Shown here piece by piece: positions 1-8,255 of a stretch of 64,000 nucleotides of DNA. This DNA comes from Flavobacterium tegetincola DSM 22377 (lineage in GTDB: Bacteria > Bacteroidota > Bacteroidia > Flavobacteriales > Flavobacteriaceae): positions 186,117 through 250,116 of the forward strand of contig NZ_KE384383.1 of the NCBI RefSeq assembly GCF_000425485.1, read 5' to 3'. The translations under genes were made by a program, and so were the position numbers. Positions within the stretch are counted from its first letter, which is position 1; the number at the start of each line of letters is the position of its first letter. Under the pieces are notes generated by a model, which was not told the origin of the DNA, searched no databases, and saw nothing but the letters and a program-made list of their open reading frames with translations.

Positions 1-131
1 TTAGTGGTATTAGCTTCCCATTTGGCTTCTAAACAGACTTTTGATTTTGGATAAACTGTCTGGCGTACTTGTGCTGTCGTTGCAAAAATTCCTGTGATGA
101 GTAGGGTTGCTGTGATGATTACTTGTAACAT
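1..131 (-). CDS. Partial exported protein, N-terminus only
   Basis: An ATG at 131 opens a frame that runs off the left edge of the window without a stop, giving 43 residues. The first ~20 residues are hydrophobic (MLQVIITATLLITGIFATTA) and look like a signal peptide with a cleavage site near TTA-Q. The visible mature part (QVRQTVYPKSKVCLEAKWEA) matches no family I can name. It lies 55 bp downstream of the DUF4870 gene on the same strand, so the two are probably co-transcribed. Function unknown; the truncation is due to the window boundary. Confidence 0.6.
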   Translation of the reverse strand, partial: MLQVIITATLLITGIFATTAQVRQTVYPKSKVCLEAKWEANTT

Positions 132-186
132 AATTGTTCGGATTTTGATTGATGATTGTTATTGTTAAGCGTGATGCACTCTAATT

Positions 187-639
187 TTATTTCAAAAATT
201 TAATGGTAAATGGATATTTGAAATGTACTCCTTGTGAAGCTTTTACGGCTCCGTAAATAGTTAAAAAGAATTCCGCTGTTTTTAAAACAATAGCGATAAG
301 AATTGCAATTCCTGCAAATATTATTGCTCCTGAAAATTCTGCAAAATTGAGGCTTTCCATGAATACAGCCGAATTGTGGTTTCCATGAAAACCCACGGCA
401 CTAAATACGGTAAAGAGTAAAATAGGAATGGCAATCAGTGCTAACACGATGGTGTAAATAAATAAACTGATCTGAAAGTTGATAACTTCCTTTCCTTGTT
501 CATCTACAAATTCCGATTTGTCTTTCGAAGTTGCCCAAATCACAATTGGAAAGATGAAGTTTCCAAAAGGAATGCAATACTGAAATAAACTGCTTAAATG
601 TATTGCGGCTGCAGTGTTGGTGTGTGTAATTTTTTCCAT
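187..639 (-). CDS. DUF4870 family membrane protein
   Basis: 150-residue integral membrane protein of the DUF4870 (Tic20-like) type. The N-terminal part contains the family pattern: a first hydrophobic segment with a C-x-P-x-G-N stretch (residues ~18-30), then a W, a polar loop ending in D-E-Q-G-K-E-V-I-N-F-Q, and further membrane segments at ~60-80 and ~100-125. Such proteins sit in the cytoplasmic membrane; no biochemical role is established. A TATATTTG -7 element lies at 668-675 on this strand, 29 bp ahead of the ATG. It is followed by the partial exported protein at 1-131. Confidence 0.85.
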   Translation of the reverse strand: MEKITHTNTAAAIHLSSLFQYCIPFGNFIFPIVIWATSKDKSEFVDEQGKEVINFQISLFIYTIVLALIAIPILLFTVFSAVGFHGNHNSAVFMESLNFAEFSGAIIFAGIAILIAIVLKTAEFFLTIYGAVKASQGVHFKYPFTIKFLK

Positions 640-667
640 AATAAAAAGTATATAGTATTTTCTTATG

Positions 668-675
668 CAAATATA
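668..675 (-). promoter_or_regulatory. Candidate -7 promoter element for DUF4870 gene
   Basis: On the minus strand this reads TATATTTG, an exact match to the Bacteroidota sigma-A -7 consensus TAnnTTTG, 29 bp upstream of the start codon at 639. No clear -33 TTG was found at the proper distance. Confidence 0.5.
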
Positions 676-774
676 TGGTCAAAAGACAGTATCTTGTTTC
701 GCATAGTACTGAATGTTAACAAAAAATTAACATTGTGTAATTTGATAAGAATAGTCTATTTTTACAAAAAATCA

Positions 775-1236
775 ATGAAAATGGGACTTACTGCTACAAA
801 ACTGAATCGTTTTCTGTTCTTCAAACTTCCCTCTGCATTTATCTGTGGAGTTCGTGTAAAAGAAATTACTACTGAACGTTGTAAGGCTACGGTCAAGCAC
901 CGCTGGATCAACCAAAATCCATTCAATTCTATGTATTTTGCCGTCCAAGCGATGGCTGCTGAATTGACCACTGGTGTCCTGGTAATGAATGAAATACAAC
1001 AAAGTGGAAAGAACGTTTCCATGCTTGTTGCTAATAATAAGAGTAGTTTTTCTAAAAAAGCTACAGGAACTATAACTTTCATTTGTGAAGACGCAAATCT
1101 TGTAAGAGAAGGTATGAAAAAGGCATTGGAAACAGGCGATGGACAAACTTTCTGGCTAAAATCAATTGGGTACAATCAAGAAAATATTCAGGTTTCAGAG
1201 ATGCATTTTGAGTGGACTGTGAAAGTGAAAAAGTAA
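775..1236 (+). CDS. DUF4442 domain protein, hotdog-fold thioesterase-like
   Basis: 153 residues. The sequence fits the DUF4442 family, relatives of PaaI-type hotdog thioesterases: a central helix region with N-P-F-N-S-M-Y-F-A-V-Q-A-M-A-A-E-L (residues ~45-62), where hotdog enzymes place the main helix, followed by strands. Substrate unknown; acyl-CoA or a related thioester is the family expectation. The frame stays open upstream to 598, but that stretch overlaps the DUF4870 gene and its promoter and has no good start. ATG at 775, or 781 two codons later, is preferred. Confidence 0.75.
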   Translation: MKMGLTATKLNRFLFFKLPSAFICGVRVKEITTERCKATVKHRWINQNPFNSMYFAVQAMAAELTTGVLVMNEIQQSGKNVSMLVANNKSSFSKKATGTITFICEDANLVREGMKKALETGDGQTFWLKSIGYNQENIQVSEMHFEWTVKVKK

Positions 1237-1292
1237 CATTATACGACCGTTAAACATTGTACAATTAACTTTCGTATTTGAGAGATTGATTG

Positions 1293-1300
1293 TAGTTTTG
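1293..1300 (+). promoter_or_regulatory. Candidate -7 element for the epimerase gene
   Basis: TAGTTTTG, matching TAnnTTTG, 19 bp upstream of the ATG at 1320. A TTTCG lies 18 bp further upstream in the place of the -33 element. Confidence 0.45.
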
Positions 1301-1319
1301 AAAGAAACAGCAAAAAGGA

Positions 1320-2225
1320 ATGAAAATTTTAATAACAGGTGCAACAGGTTTAATAGGTACTGAACTGGTAGCTCTTTTACTACAAAATGGAGTTACCGTG
1401 CATTACTTAACGACTTCCAAAAAAAAGATTGAGAGTAAACCCAATTATCATGGATTTTATTGGAACCCCAATCAAGGCATTATTGATGAAAATGCATTGA
1501 TGGGTGTGGACTCAATTATTCATTTGGCTGGAGCTACCATTTCTAAAAGATGGACTCCAAAATACAAACAAGAAATTATTGAGAGTCGAATTTTGTCTTC
1601 AAATGTTTTGTATAAAGCTTTAAAAGAACACCCACATTCGGTAAAACAGCTTATTTCTGCTTCCGCTATTGGTATTTATCCAGACAGTTTGACAAAAATT
1701 TATACGGAAGAAAATAATGAAGTTGACGAAAGTTTTCTCGGAAAAGTAGTGATGAAATGGGAAGAGTCGGTTAATAAATTTAAATCGCTAAACATAAAAG
1801 TGGCCAAAATCCGCACTGGTTTGGTGTTAACCAATAATGGAGGTGCTTTGCCAGAAATGGAAAAACCGATAAAGATGGGAATTGGCTCTCCGTTTGGATC
1901 GGGAAAGCAAATCCAATCATGGATCCACATTCATGATTTAGTAGAACTGTATTTGTTTGCCGTAGAGCACGAGTTAGAAGGTGCTTACAATGCAGTAGCA
2001 TCTAATCCGGTAACCAATAAAAAGCTAACGCAGGAAATAGCGGCAGTTTTAAAGAAACCGTTATTCATGCCCAATATTCCAAAATTTCTAATGTCCTTGG
2101 TTTTAGGCGAAATGCACACAATATTATTCGCCAGCCAAAATGTAAGTAATAAGAAGATAGAAAGTAAAGGCTTTAAATTTAAATACAATCAAGTAGATAA
2201 AGCGTTGATGAACTTATTAGATTAA
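1320..2225 (+). CDS. TIGR01777 family NAD(P)-dependent epimerase (YfcH-like)
   Basis: 301 residues of the extended short-chain dehydrogenase fold. The N-terminus has the dinucleotide-binding G-A-T-G-L-I-G loop (residues 7-13). The region with S-A-S-A-I-G-I-Y (~110-120) corresponds to the catalytic serine/tyrosine area of SDR epimerases, and the last ~45 residues (K-K-P-L-F-M-P through L-L-D) match the DUF1731 C-terminal extension of TIGR01777/YfcH proteins. The substrate is unknown for the family. It forms a single-gene unit ended by a strong bidirectional terminator shared with the convergent YceI gene. Confidence 0.88.
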   Translation: MKILITGATGLIGTELVALLLQNGVTVHYLTTSKKKIESKPNYHGFYWNPNQGIIDENALMGVDSIIHLAGATISKRWTPKYKQEIIESRILSSNVLYKALKEHPHSVKQLISASAIGIYPDSLTKIYTEENNEVDESFLGKVVMKWEESVNKFKSLNIKVAKIRTGLVLTNNGGALPEMEKPIKMGIGSPFGSGKQIQSWIHIHDLVELYLFAVEHELEGAYNAVASNPVTNKKLTQEIAAVLKKPLFMPNIPKFLMSLVLGEMHTILFASQNVSNKKIESKGFKFKYNQVDKALMNLLD

Positions 2226-2229
2226 AAAA

Positions 2230-2256
2230 AAACTCCGAAAATTATTTTTCGGAGTT
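2230..2256. terminator. Bidirectional Rho-independent terminator
   Basis: Stem AACTCCGAAAA / TTTTCGGAGTT with a short A/T loop, flanked by an A-run on the left and a T-run on the right, so it can serve both convergent genes (epimerase and YceI protein). Confidence 0.9.
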
Positions 2257-2284
2257 TTTTGTAAATAGTAAGATGAATTAATAA

Positions 2285-2950
2285 CTATTTTAAAATTTTC
2301 AATTTTACTGTCAGTTCAATAGTGTCGTCTACATATTTATCTTTCAAGTCATCAAAAACAGATTTGGAAGCATAATTTACATTCCATTCTGTTCTGTTAA
2401 TTTTGAAAGGTTCACTCGTAACGGTCATTACAGCTCCGTCGTTTGAAATCATTGCAGGAACGGTAATACTTTTAGAAATTTCTTTCAAAACCAAGTTTCC
2501 TGTAATCATTGACTTTCCGTTTTCTTCAGTAACACTTGTTACTTCAAAACTTCCTTTTGGATATTTTGTAACGTTAAAAAAGTGATCTTCCTTAGCTTTT
2601 TCGCCAGTCCCTTTCAAGTGCATTTCTAAATCCTCTTTACCGTCGCCAGCCTTTAAATCCGTAACTGTAATGGAATTCATGTCAAAAGTAAATGTTCCAC
2701 CTTCTAATTTTTCACCATTTACTAATGCTTCGCCATCCATAAATGCAATGGTTCCTGTATGCTTTCCTGTTGGCTTTGAACCCGTCCACTCTACAACTGA
2801 ATTTTCTAAGTCTAACTTATATTTCTGGACCTCTGCTGATGGCGCAGTGGTTTCAACGGCCTCTCCTGTTGTCGTACTTGCGTCATCTTTACAAGATACA
2901 AATGTTGACATTGATGCTAAAACGAATAAGCTAAAAATTGATTTTTTCAT
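2285..2950 (-). CDS. YceI family lipoprotein
   Basis: 221 residues from the ATG at 2950 (an in-frame start 8 codons earlier would precede the signal peptide). The N-terminus M-K-K-S-I-F-S-L-F-V-L-A-S-M-S-T-F-V-S-C is a lipoprotein signal with the lipobox cysteine at residue 20. After an acidic/Thr-rich linker the YceI domain (PF04264) starts near K-Y-K-L-D-L-E-N-S-V-V-E-W-T-G-S-K and includes K-E-D-H-F-F-N-V-x-K-Y-P and the closing L-x-V-K-L. YceI proteins bind polyisoprenoid-like lipids in a barrel pocket. The exact ligand here is unknown. Confidence 0.88.
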   Translation of the reverse strand: MKKSIFSLFVLASMSTFVSCKDDASTTTGEAVETTAPSAEVQKYKLDLENSVVEWTGSKPTGKHTGTIAFMDGEALVNGEKLEGGTFTFDMNSITVTDLKAGDGKEDLEMHLKGTGEKAKEDHFFNVTKYPKGSFEVTSVTEENGKSMITGNLVLKEISKSITVPAMISNDGAVMTVTSEPFKINRTEWNVNYASKSVFDDLKDKYVDDTIELTVKLKILK

Positions 2951-3026
2951 TTTCGGATGTTTTAATTTTAGCAAACATAAAAAATGAAGTATGGGATATT
3001 CTTAAATTAATATTAAAATTTTATTT

Positions 3027-3078
3027 TCTAAAAAAGTCCTGTCGTGATAAGTGACAATTTGACACAGAAAAAATCTTG
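3027..3078. promoter_or_regulatory. Dyad-rich region upstream of grpE
   Basis: The stretch ahead of grpE holds TGTCGTGATAAGTGACA (TGTC/GACA ends, an imperfect 17-bp dyad) directly followed by ATTTGACACAG. It could be a heat-shock regulator site or promoter for grpE-dnaJ. It is not a CIRCE element. Low certainty. Confidence 0.25.
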
Positions 3079-3108
3079 GCAATGATTTTGACAATAGAAA
3101 ATGAAAAA

Positions 3109-3687
3109 ATGGATTTAAAAAATATATTCAAAAATAAAGTAAAAATGACTACTGAAAATACAGAAAAAGAGTTTGATTTAACTGATGCACCATTGGAAAA
3201 CACAACAGACGAAACGCAAACGCCTGTAGCAGAAATTAGTGTTGAGGAACAATTGACGCAAGATTTAGCAGCTGAAAAAGACAAATTTTTACGTCTTTTT
3301 GCTGAATTTGAAAATTACAAGAGAAGAACTTCAAAAGAGCGAATGGAGTTATACAAAACCGCTAACCAAGATGTTTTACAATCTATGTTACCTGTTTTAG
3401 ATGATTTCGATAGAGGAATCGTTGAAATTCGCAAAGCAAAAGACAAATCTTTGACCAAAGGTGTGGAATTGATTCATGAAAAGTTGAGAAGCATTTTAGT
3501 TTCTAAAGGTTTGGAAGAAGTGGAAATTAAAAATGGCGACGTATTTAATGCTGATTTTGCAGAAGCTATTACTCAAATTCCTGCTCCAACAGAGAAGTTG
3601 AAAGGTAAAATTGTAGATGTAATTGAAAAAGGATACAAATTGGGAGACAAAATCATTCGTTTTCCAAAAGTAGTTACTGGAATGTAA
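3109..3687 (+). CDS. grpE: Nucleotide exchange factor GrpE
   Basis: GrpE releases ADP from DnaK in the DnaK-DnaJ-GrpE chaperone cycle. The protein has an acidic, disordered N-terminus, a long coiled-coil helix (E-Q-L-T-Q-D-L-A-A-E-K-D-K-F-L-R-L-F-A-E-F-E-N-Y-K-R-R), then the head domain with V-L-P-V-L-D-D-F-D-R and the C-terminal beta part ending K-I-I-R-F-P-K-V. Start choice: 3109 (M-D-L-K-N-I-F) gives 192 residues. ATG 3082 and TTG 3076 are in frame upstream, and M at 3145 is possible. It is followed by dnaJ after 132 bp with an intervening hairpin. Confidence 0.93.
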   Translation: MDLKNIFKNKVKMTTENTEKEFDLTDAPLENTTDETQTPVAEISVEEQLTQDLAAEKDKFLRLFAEFENYKRRTSKERMELYKTANQDVLQSMLPVLDDFDRGIVEIRKAKDKSLTKGVELIHEKLRSILVSKGLEEVEIKNGDVFNADFAEAITQIPAPTEKLKGKIVDVIEKGYKLGDKIIRFPKVVTGM

Positions 3688-3697
3688 ATTTTAATTG

Positions 3698-3740
3698 AAG
3701 TAAGAGGCGAACGTTGATGTTTTTCAATCTTACTTTTTTA
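3698..3740 (+). terminator. Hairpin with T-run between grpE and dnaJ
   Basis: AAGTAAGA (3698-3705) pairs with TCTTACTT (3728-3735), followed by a T-run. Its position inside the grpE-dnaJ operon suggests a partial terminator or attenuator that sets the grpE:dnaJ ratio. Confidence 0.5.
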
Positions 3741-3819
3741 AACATTTCCGGCTCAAAAGAGATAGAATGTAAGATTTTAAGTAAAACAAATGTAGTTGCT
3801 TAAAGCCAAATCAAAATAT

Positions 3820-4953
3820 ATGAAGAAAGATTTTTATGAAATATTAGGCATTACCAAAAGTGCCGATGCAGGTGAAATCAAAAAAGCGTATCGTAAGAAA
3901 GCAATTGAGTTTCATCCTGATAAAAACCCAGGAAACCAAGAAGCGGAAGAAAACTTTAAGGCAGCAGCGGAGGCGTATGAAATCTTGGGTGATCCACAGA
4001 AAAAAGCCAAATACGACCAATTTGGGCACCAAGCGTTCCAAGGCGGTGGCGGAGGTTACGGTGGCGGACAAGGTGGCATGAATATGGACGATATTTTCAG
4101 TCAGTTTGGCGATATTTTCGGAAGTGCTTTTGGAGGCGGAGGCGGAGGATTCTCTGGTTTCGGTGGTGGCGGAGGTCAACGTCGTGTTAAAGGAAGTAAT
4201 TTGCGCATCAAGGTCAAGTTGACTTTAGAGGAAATTGCAAATGGCGTGGACAAGAAAGTCAAGGTAAAACGTAAAGTGCAAGCCGCTGGCGTATCCTATA
4301 AAACGTGTTCTACGTGTCAAGGTCAAGGCCAAGTGATGCGTGTAACTAATACTATTTTAGGTCGTATGCAATCGGCTACTACATGTACAACTTGTGGTGG
4401 TTCTGGTCAGATTTTGGACAGTAAACCAGGAAATGCAGATGCACAAGGTTTAATTGTAGAAGACGAAACAGTTTCAATTAAAATTCCTGCTGGTGTGGCC
4501 GAAGGAATGCAATTGAAAGTATCCAATAAAGGAAATGAAGCGCCTGGAAGCAATAGCGTTCCCGGTGATTTAATTGTGGTAATTGAAGAAATTGAGCACG
4601 AATCCTTGAAACGTGAAGGTGAAAATTTGCATTTAGATTTATACATTAGTTTTTCTGAAGCGGTTTTAGGTGTTTCTCGAGACATTACAGCTGTAAATGG
4701 AAAAGTACGTATTAAATTGGAGGAAGGAATTCAGTCCGGTAAAATTTTACGATTAAAAGGAAAAGGAATTCCAAGTATAAATGGATATGGAACGGGCGAT
4801 TTGCTGGTTCATGTAAATGTTTGGACGCCTAAAACGTTGAACAAAGAGCAAAAACAGTTTTTTGAGAAAAATATGACAGACGAAAATTTCACGCCAAATC
4901 CAGAAAAAACAGACAAATCTTTTTTTGAAAAAGTGAAAGATATGTTTTCGTAA
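3820..4953 (+). CDS. dnaJ: Chaperone DnaJ
   Basis: DnaJ delivers unfolded clients to DnaK and stimulates its ATPase. From ATG 3820 it has 377 residues. The J domain is at 1-68 with HPD at 32-34, and a Gly/Phe-rich linker lies at ~70-125. The cysteine-rich domain then carries only two CxxCxGxG motifs (CSTCQGQG ~162-169, CTTCGGSG ~189-196) instead of four, and the two client-binding beta domains run to the end. The two motifs present correspond to the inner pair (zinc site II). This reduced form fits what I recall of flavobacterial DnaJ. The frame opens at a TTG at 3796, but the ATG is at the canonical J-domain start. Confidence 0.96.
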   Translation: MKKDFYEILGITKSADAGEIKKAYRKKAIEFHPDKNPGNQEAEENFKAAAEAYEILGDPQKKAKYDQFGHQAFQGGGGGYGGGQGGMNMDDIFSQFGDIFGSAFGGGGGGFSGFGGGGGQRRVKGSNLRIKVKLTLEEIANGVDKKVKVKRKVQAAGVSYKTCSTCQGQGQVMRVTNTILGRMQSATTCTTCGGSGQILDSKPGNADAQGLIVEDETVSIKIPAGVAEGMQLKVSNKGNEAPGSNSVPGDLIVVIEEIEHESLKREGENLHLDLYISFSEAVLGVSRDITAVNGKVRIKLEEGIQSGKILRLKGKGIPSINGYGTGDLLVHVNVWTPKTLNKEQKQFFEKNMTDENFTPNPEKTDKSFFEKVKDMFS

Positions 4954-5020
4954 TATAAAAACATTACTTATATTTGGACTTTACTAGTTTACTAGTGAAT
5001 TCTTTTTCATAGCAATTTTT

Positions 5021-5053
5021 CCCATCCTTGTGCAAATAAGGGTGGGTTTTTTT
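5021..5053 (+). terminator. Terminator downstream of dnaJ
   Basis: CCCATCCTT and AAGGGTGGG form a stem around a ~12-nt loop, followed by a run of nine or more T. Confidence 0.85.
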
Positions 5054-5112
5054 TTGAAAAAGCACGCTATTCGTCCGAATACTATTATATTTACAGTAAA
5101 TCAATTAAGCAC

Positions 5113-6033
5113 ATGAGCAACATTCTTGAAGTACATAAAGTTGTTAAAACATACGGTAATTACACCGCATTAAATGAAGTTTCCTTAACCGTTCCCAAAG
5201 GAAGTATTTACGGATTATTAGGTCCAAATGGCGCCGGGAAAACATCGTTAATTCGGATTATAAACCAAATTACATTACCTGACAACGGAACCATTTTGTT
5301 AGACGGCGAAAAGTTGCAACCCAAACACATCCAGAGTATTGGATACCTTCCTGAAGAACGAGGTTTGTATAAATCTATGAAAGTAGGCGAACAGTGTTTG
5401 TACCTCGCACAAATGAAAGGTCTGTCAAAAGCGGAAGCTAAAAAGCAATTGGAATATTGGTTTGATAAATTGGATATCAAAGGTTGGTGGAATAAAAAAA
5501 TTGAGGAACTTTCTAAAGGAATGGCACAGAAAATTCAGTTTGTAGTTACGGTGTTGCACCAGCCCAAATTGCTTATTTTTGATGAACCGTTTTCTGGTTT
5601 TGACCCTGTGAATGCCAATTTAATTAAAGATGAAATTTTAGAATTGCGTGATAAAGGGGCAACCATTATTTTTTCCACGCATAGAATGGAAAGTGTAGAA
5701 GAATTATGTGATCACATCGCTTTAATTCACAAGTCCAATAAATTAATTGAAGGAAAATTAAACGATGTTAAACGAGAATACCGTTCTAATACTTTTGAAA
5801 TTGGAATTCTCACAGATAACGTAGAAGGTTTAATGTACGATTTGACACAGAAATTTCAAGTAAATCCAGCCCATTTTAAATCGTTGAATAACGAATTGAA
5901 ACTTGAGATAAATTTAGGAACGGCAACTTCAAATGAGCTGTTGCATGTTTTAACACAACGAGGTCAAGTCACGCACTTTGTAGAAAAAATTCCAAGTGTC
6001 AACGACATTTTTATTCAAAGCGTAAGTCAATAA
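5113..6033 (+). CDS. ABC transporter ATP-binding protein (NatA-like)
   Basis: 306-residue ATPase of an ABC-2 type exporter. Walker A is GPNGAGKT at 37-44, the signature LSKGMAQK starts at 133, Walker B is L-L-I-F-D-E-P around 153-159, and the switch histidine is in F-S-T-H-R. The last ~80 residues fit the DUF4162 accessory domain of NatA-like ATPases. It powers the permease encoded 37 bp downstream. The substrate is not evident; NatAB-type systems export sodium, but many homologues export other compounds. Confidence 0.92.
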   Translation: MSNILEVHKVVKTYGNYTALNEVSLTVPKGSIYGLLGPNGAGKTSLIRIINQITLPDNGTILLDGEKLQPKHIQSIGYLPEERGLYKSMKVGEQCLYLAQMKGLSKAEAKKQLEYWFDKLDIKGWWNKKIEELSKGMAQKIQFVVTVLHQPKLLIFDEPFSGFDPVNANLIKDEILELRDKGATIIFSTHRMESVEELCDHIALIHKSNKLIEGKLNDVKREYRSNTFEIGILTDNVEGLMYDLTQKFQVNPAHFKSLNNELKLEINLGTATSNELLHVLTQRGQVTHFVEKIPSVNDIFIQSVSQ

Positions 6034-6070
6034 ATTTTACAATTTCAAAAAATATAATTTTTACAAGAAA

Positions 6071-7366
6071 ATGAGCATATTAACTTTAATTATAAAAAGA
6101 GAATTCATTTCAAAAGTGCGGAATAAATCCTTCATTGTAATGACTTTTTTAAGTCCGTTACTTTTTGTGGCACTTGCCGCCTTTGTAGGTTATTTGAGCA
6201 CGATGCGTTCTGGAGTAAAGAAAATTCTGATTCACGATGAGTCGGCTTTTTTTACCGATGAATTTAAGCAAACGGATCAATACCATTACCTTAATTTTTC
6301 AGATATACCCTTGCAAGCTTTGAAAGACAGTGTGGCGGCGGAAAAATATGAAGGAATTTTGTTCATTCCAAAAAGTGCCGACAATAAATCGTTATCAGAA
6401 GACATTCAATACATTTCCAACGAAAGTCCAAGCGCCTCTTTTATTGAAGGTTTGCAAGAGGTTATTGGGAAGAAGTTGACGACTTCTAATTTGCAAAAAG
6501 CAGGATTAGACACTTTGGCAATAGCAAATGCTCAAGCAAAAGTCGACATCAATTTGACAAAAGTTTCTGGTGAAGAGACGGTAAAAGGTTTAAACGAAAT
6601 TAAAGTTATAATTGGTGGTGCTTTTGGGTATTTAATCATGATGTTTATCATCATCTACGGAAACATGGTGATGCGAAGTGTGATTGAAGAAAAGACGAAT
6701 CGTATTATCGAAATCATCATTTCATCGGTAAAGCCGTTTCAATTGATGATGGGAAAAATTATCGGAACTTCGTTAGCGGGTGTTTTGCAATTTCTAATTT
6801 GGGCAATAGTGGGAAGCATTCTATTTGTAATTGCATCCTCATTTTTAGGCATGCAAATGAGCAGTCCAACAGCAGAAATGGCTGCAGCTTCTGGTTCTGA
6901 TTTTTCAGCAACTGCCCAACTTTATATCCGTGAAATGTCCAATCTTCCGGTGGCAACTTTATTGATTTCTTTCCTGATTTATTTTATGGGAGGTTACTTT
7001 TTATACAGTTCTGTTTATGCGGCAATTGGTGCAGCGGTGGACAATGAAACTGATTCACAACAATTTTTATTACCTATAATAATGCCTCTAATTTTAGGAG
7101 TGTATATTGGTTTTTTCAGCGTTTTAAGTGAACCACATGGAACTATTGCAACGGTGTTTTCAATGATTCCATTTACCTCGCCAATCGTAATGTTGATGCG
7201 AATTCCTTTTGGTGTGCCGTGGTGGCAGATTCTTATTTCTGTAACTTTACTGTTTGCAACGTTCTTTTTAGTAGTATGGTTTGCAGCCAAGATTTACCGC
7301 GTGGGAATCTTAATGTATGGTAAAAAACCTACTTGGAAAGAATTGTACAAATGGTTGAAATACTAA
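6071..7366 (+). CDS. ABC-2 type permease (NatB-like)
   Basis: 431 residues. It has an N-terminal membrane segment (~20-40), a large extracytoplasmic domain (~45-175), then five further membrane segments (~175-200, ~230-255, ~295-320, ~335-360, ~385-410). A conserved R-S-V-I-E-E-K-T-N-R-I-I-E-I-I-I-S-S-V segment follows the second transmembrane helix, typical of the ABC2_membrane_3 family (NatB/YhaP). It is the membrane partner of the ATPase just upstream and is followed by the MscS gene after a single base. Confidence 0.92.
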   Translation: MSILTLIIKREFISKVRNKSFIVMTFLSPLLFVALAAFVGYLSTMRSGVKKILIHDESAFFTDEFKQTDQYHYLNFSDIPLQALKDSVAAEKYEGILFIPKSADNKSLSEDIQYISNESPSASFIEGLQEVIGKKLTTSNLQKAGLDTLAIANAQAKVDINLTKVSGEETVKGLNEIKVIIGGAFGYLIMMFIIIYGNMVMRSVIEEKTNRIIEIIISSVKPFQLMMGKIIGTSLAGVLQFLIWAIVGSILFVIASSFLGMQMSSPTAEMAAASGSDFSATAQLYIREMSNLPVATLLISFLIYFMGGYFLYSSVYAAIGAAVDNETDSQQFLLPIIMPLILGVYIGFFSVLSEPHGTIATVFSMIPFTSPIVMLMRIPFGVPWWQILISVTLLFATFFLVVWFAAKIYRVGILMYGKKPTWKELYKWLKY

Positions 7367-7367
7367 A

Positions 7368-8255
7368 ATGAGTATGGAGATGTTTGATAAATTAAGAGAA
7401 GTTTTAGGTTTAAGCCTTATAAAAACAGACGACATTAACGTCACAATTGGTGCGTTAATAGCGGTCGTGTTTGCTTTTATTTTGTCAAGTTTTACATTGC
7501 GATTAATTAGAAAGTTAATAACCAGAAATTTACCCATAGACGACACAAACAAGTTTATCAGTATTTTTCAGTTCATCAAATACTTGGTTTACATATTTGT
7601 AACCATGTTTGCCTTGCGAATTTCTGGAGTTGATATTTCGGTTTTACTAACCGCTTCCGCAGCAATATTTATAGGTTTGGGTTTTGCGTTACAGCAACTT
7701 TTTCAAGATTTAATTGCAGGAGTTCTTATCATTTTAGATCAATCTTTAAAGGTTGGCGATATCATAGAAATTGACGGCAAAGTGGGAAGAGTACAACGAA
7801 TTAGCTTGCGGTCTACAAGAGCTTACACCAGAAACGATCGCGTGATGATCATTCCAAATCACATGTTTATGGATGATTTACTTTTTAATTGGACCCAAAA
7901 TAATAATTTAGTGCGTGATAGTGTTAGCGTTGGTGTGGCGTACGGCTCGGATACTGCTTTAACAAAAAAGTTGCTTTTAGAATCTTCAGCAGAAGTAGAG
8001 GCTATTTTGAAAGAACCACGAGGCGCTGTTTTGTTTGATAATTTCGGCGAGTCTTCACTTGATTTCACCGTAAATTTTTATGTTAATGATGCTTTTGCAG
8101 TGCAAAGAATAAAGAGTGATTTACGTTTTGTAATTGACAGAAAGTTTAGAGAACACAACATATCAATACCTTTCCCACAGCGGGATTTACACATTTATCA
8201 AGATAAAAATCTAGCCTTTTCAATCAAAGAAAAGCAAAATAATACAGAAGAATAA
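7368..8255 (+). CDS. Small-conductance mechanosensitive channel (MscS family)
   Basis: 295 residues. Two N-terminal membrane helices (~23-45, ~62-85) precede the pore helix with the Gly/Ala-rich pattern S-A-A-I-F-I-G-L-G-F-A-L-Q (~95-110) and Q-D-L-I-A-G. The cytoplasmic beta domain follows (V-G-D-I-I-E-I-D-G-K-V-G-R-V and the I-P-N-H motif of the MscS family). It opens under hypo-osmotic shock to release solutes. Its stop codon overlaps the ATG of the response regulator by one base, so the two are translationally coupled. Confidence 0.93.
   Translation: MSMEMFDKLREVLGLSLIKTDDINVTIGALIAVVFAFILSSFTLRLIRKLITRNLPIDDTNKFISIFQFIKYLVYIFVTMFALRISGVDISVLLTASAAIFIGLGFALQQLFQDLIAGVLIILDQSLKVGDIIEIDGKVGRVQRISLRSTRAYTRNDRVMIIPNHMFMDDLLFNWTQNNNLVRDSVSVGVAYGSDTALTKKLLLESSAEVEAILKEPRGAVLFDNFGESSLDFTVNFYVNDAFAVQRIKSDLRFVIDRKFREHNISIPFPQRDLHIYQDKNLAFSIKEKQNNTEE

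Noticed and set aside
598..774. N-terminal extension of the DUF4442 protein
   Set aside because: It overlaps the DUF4870 coding start and promoter and does not resemble the family; ATG 775 fits better.
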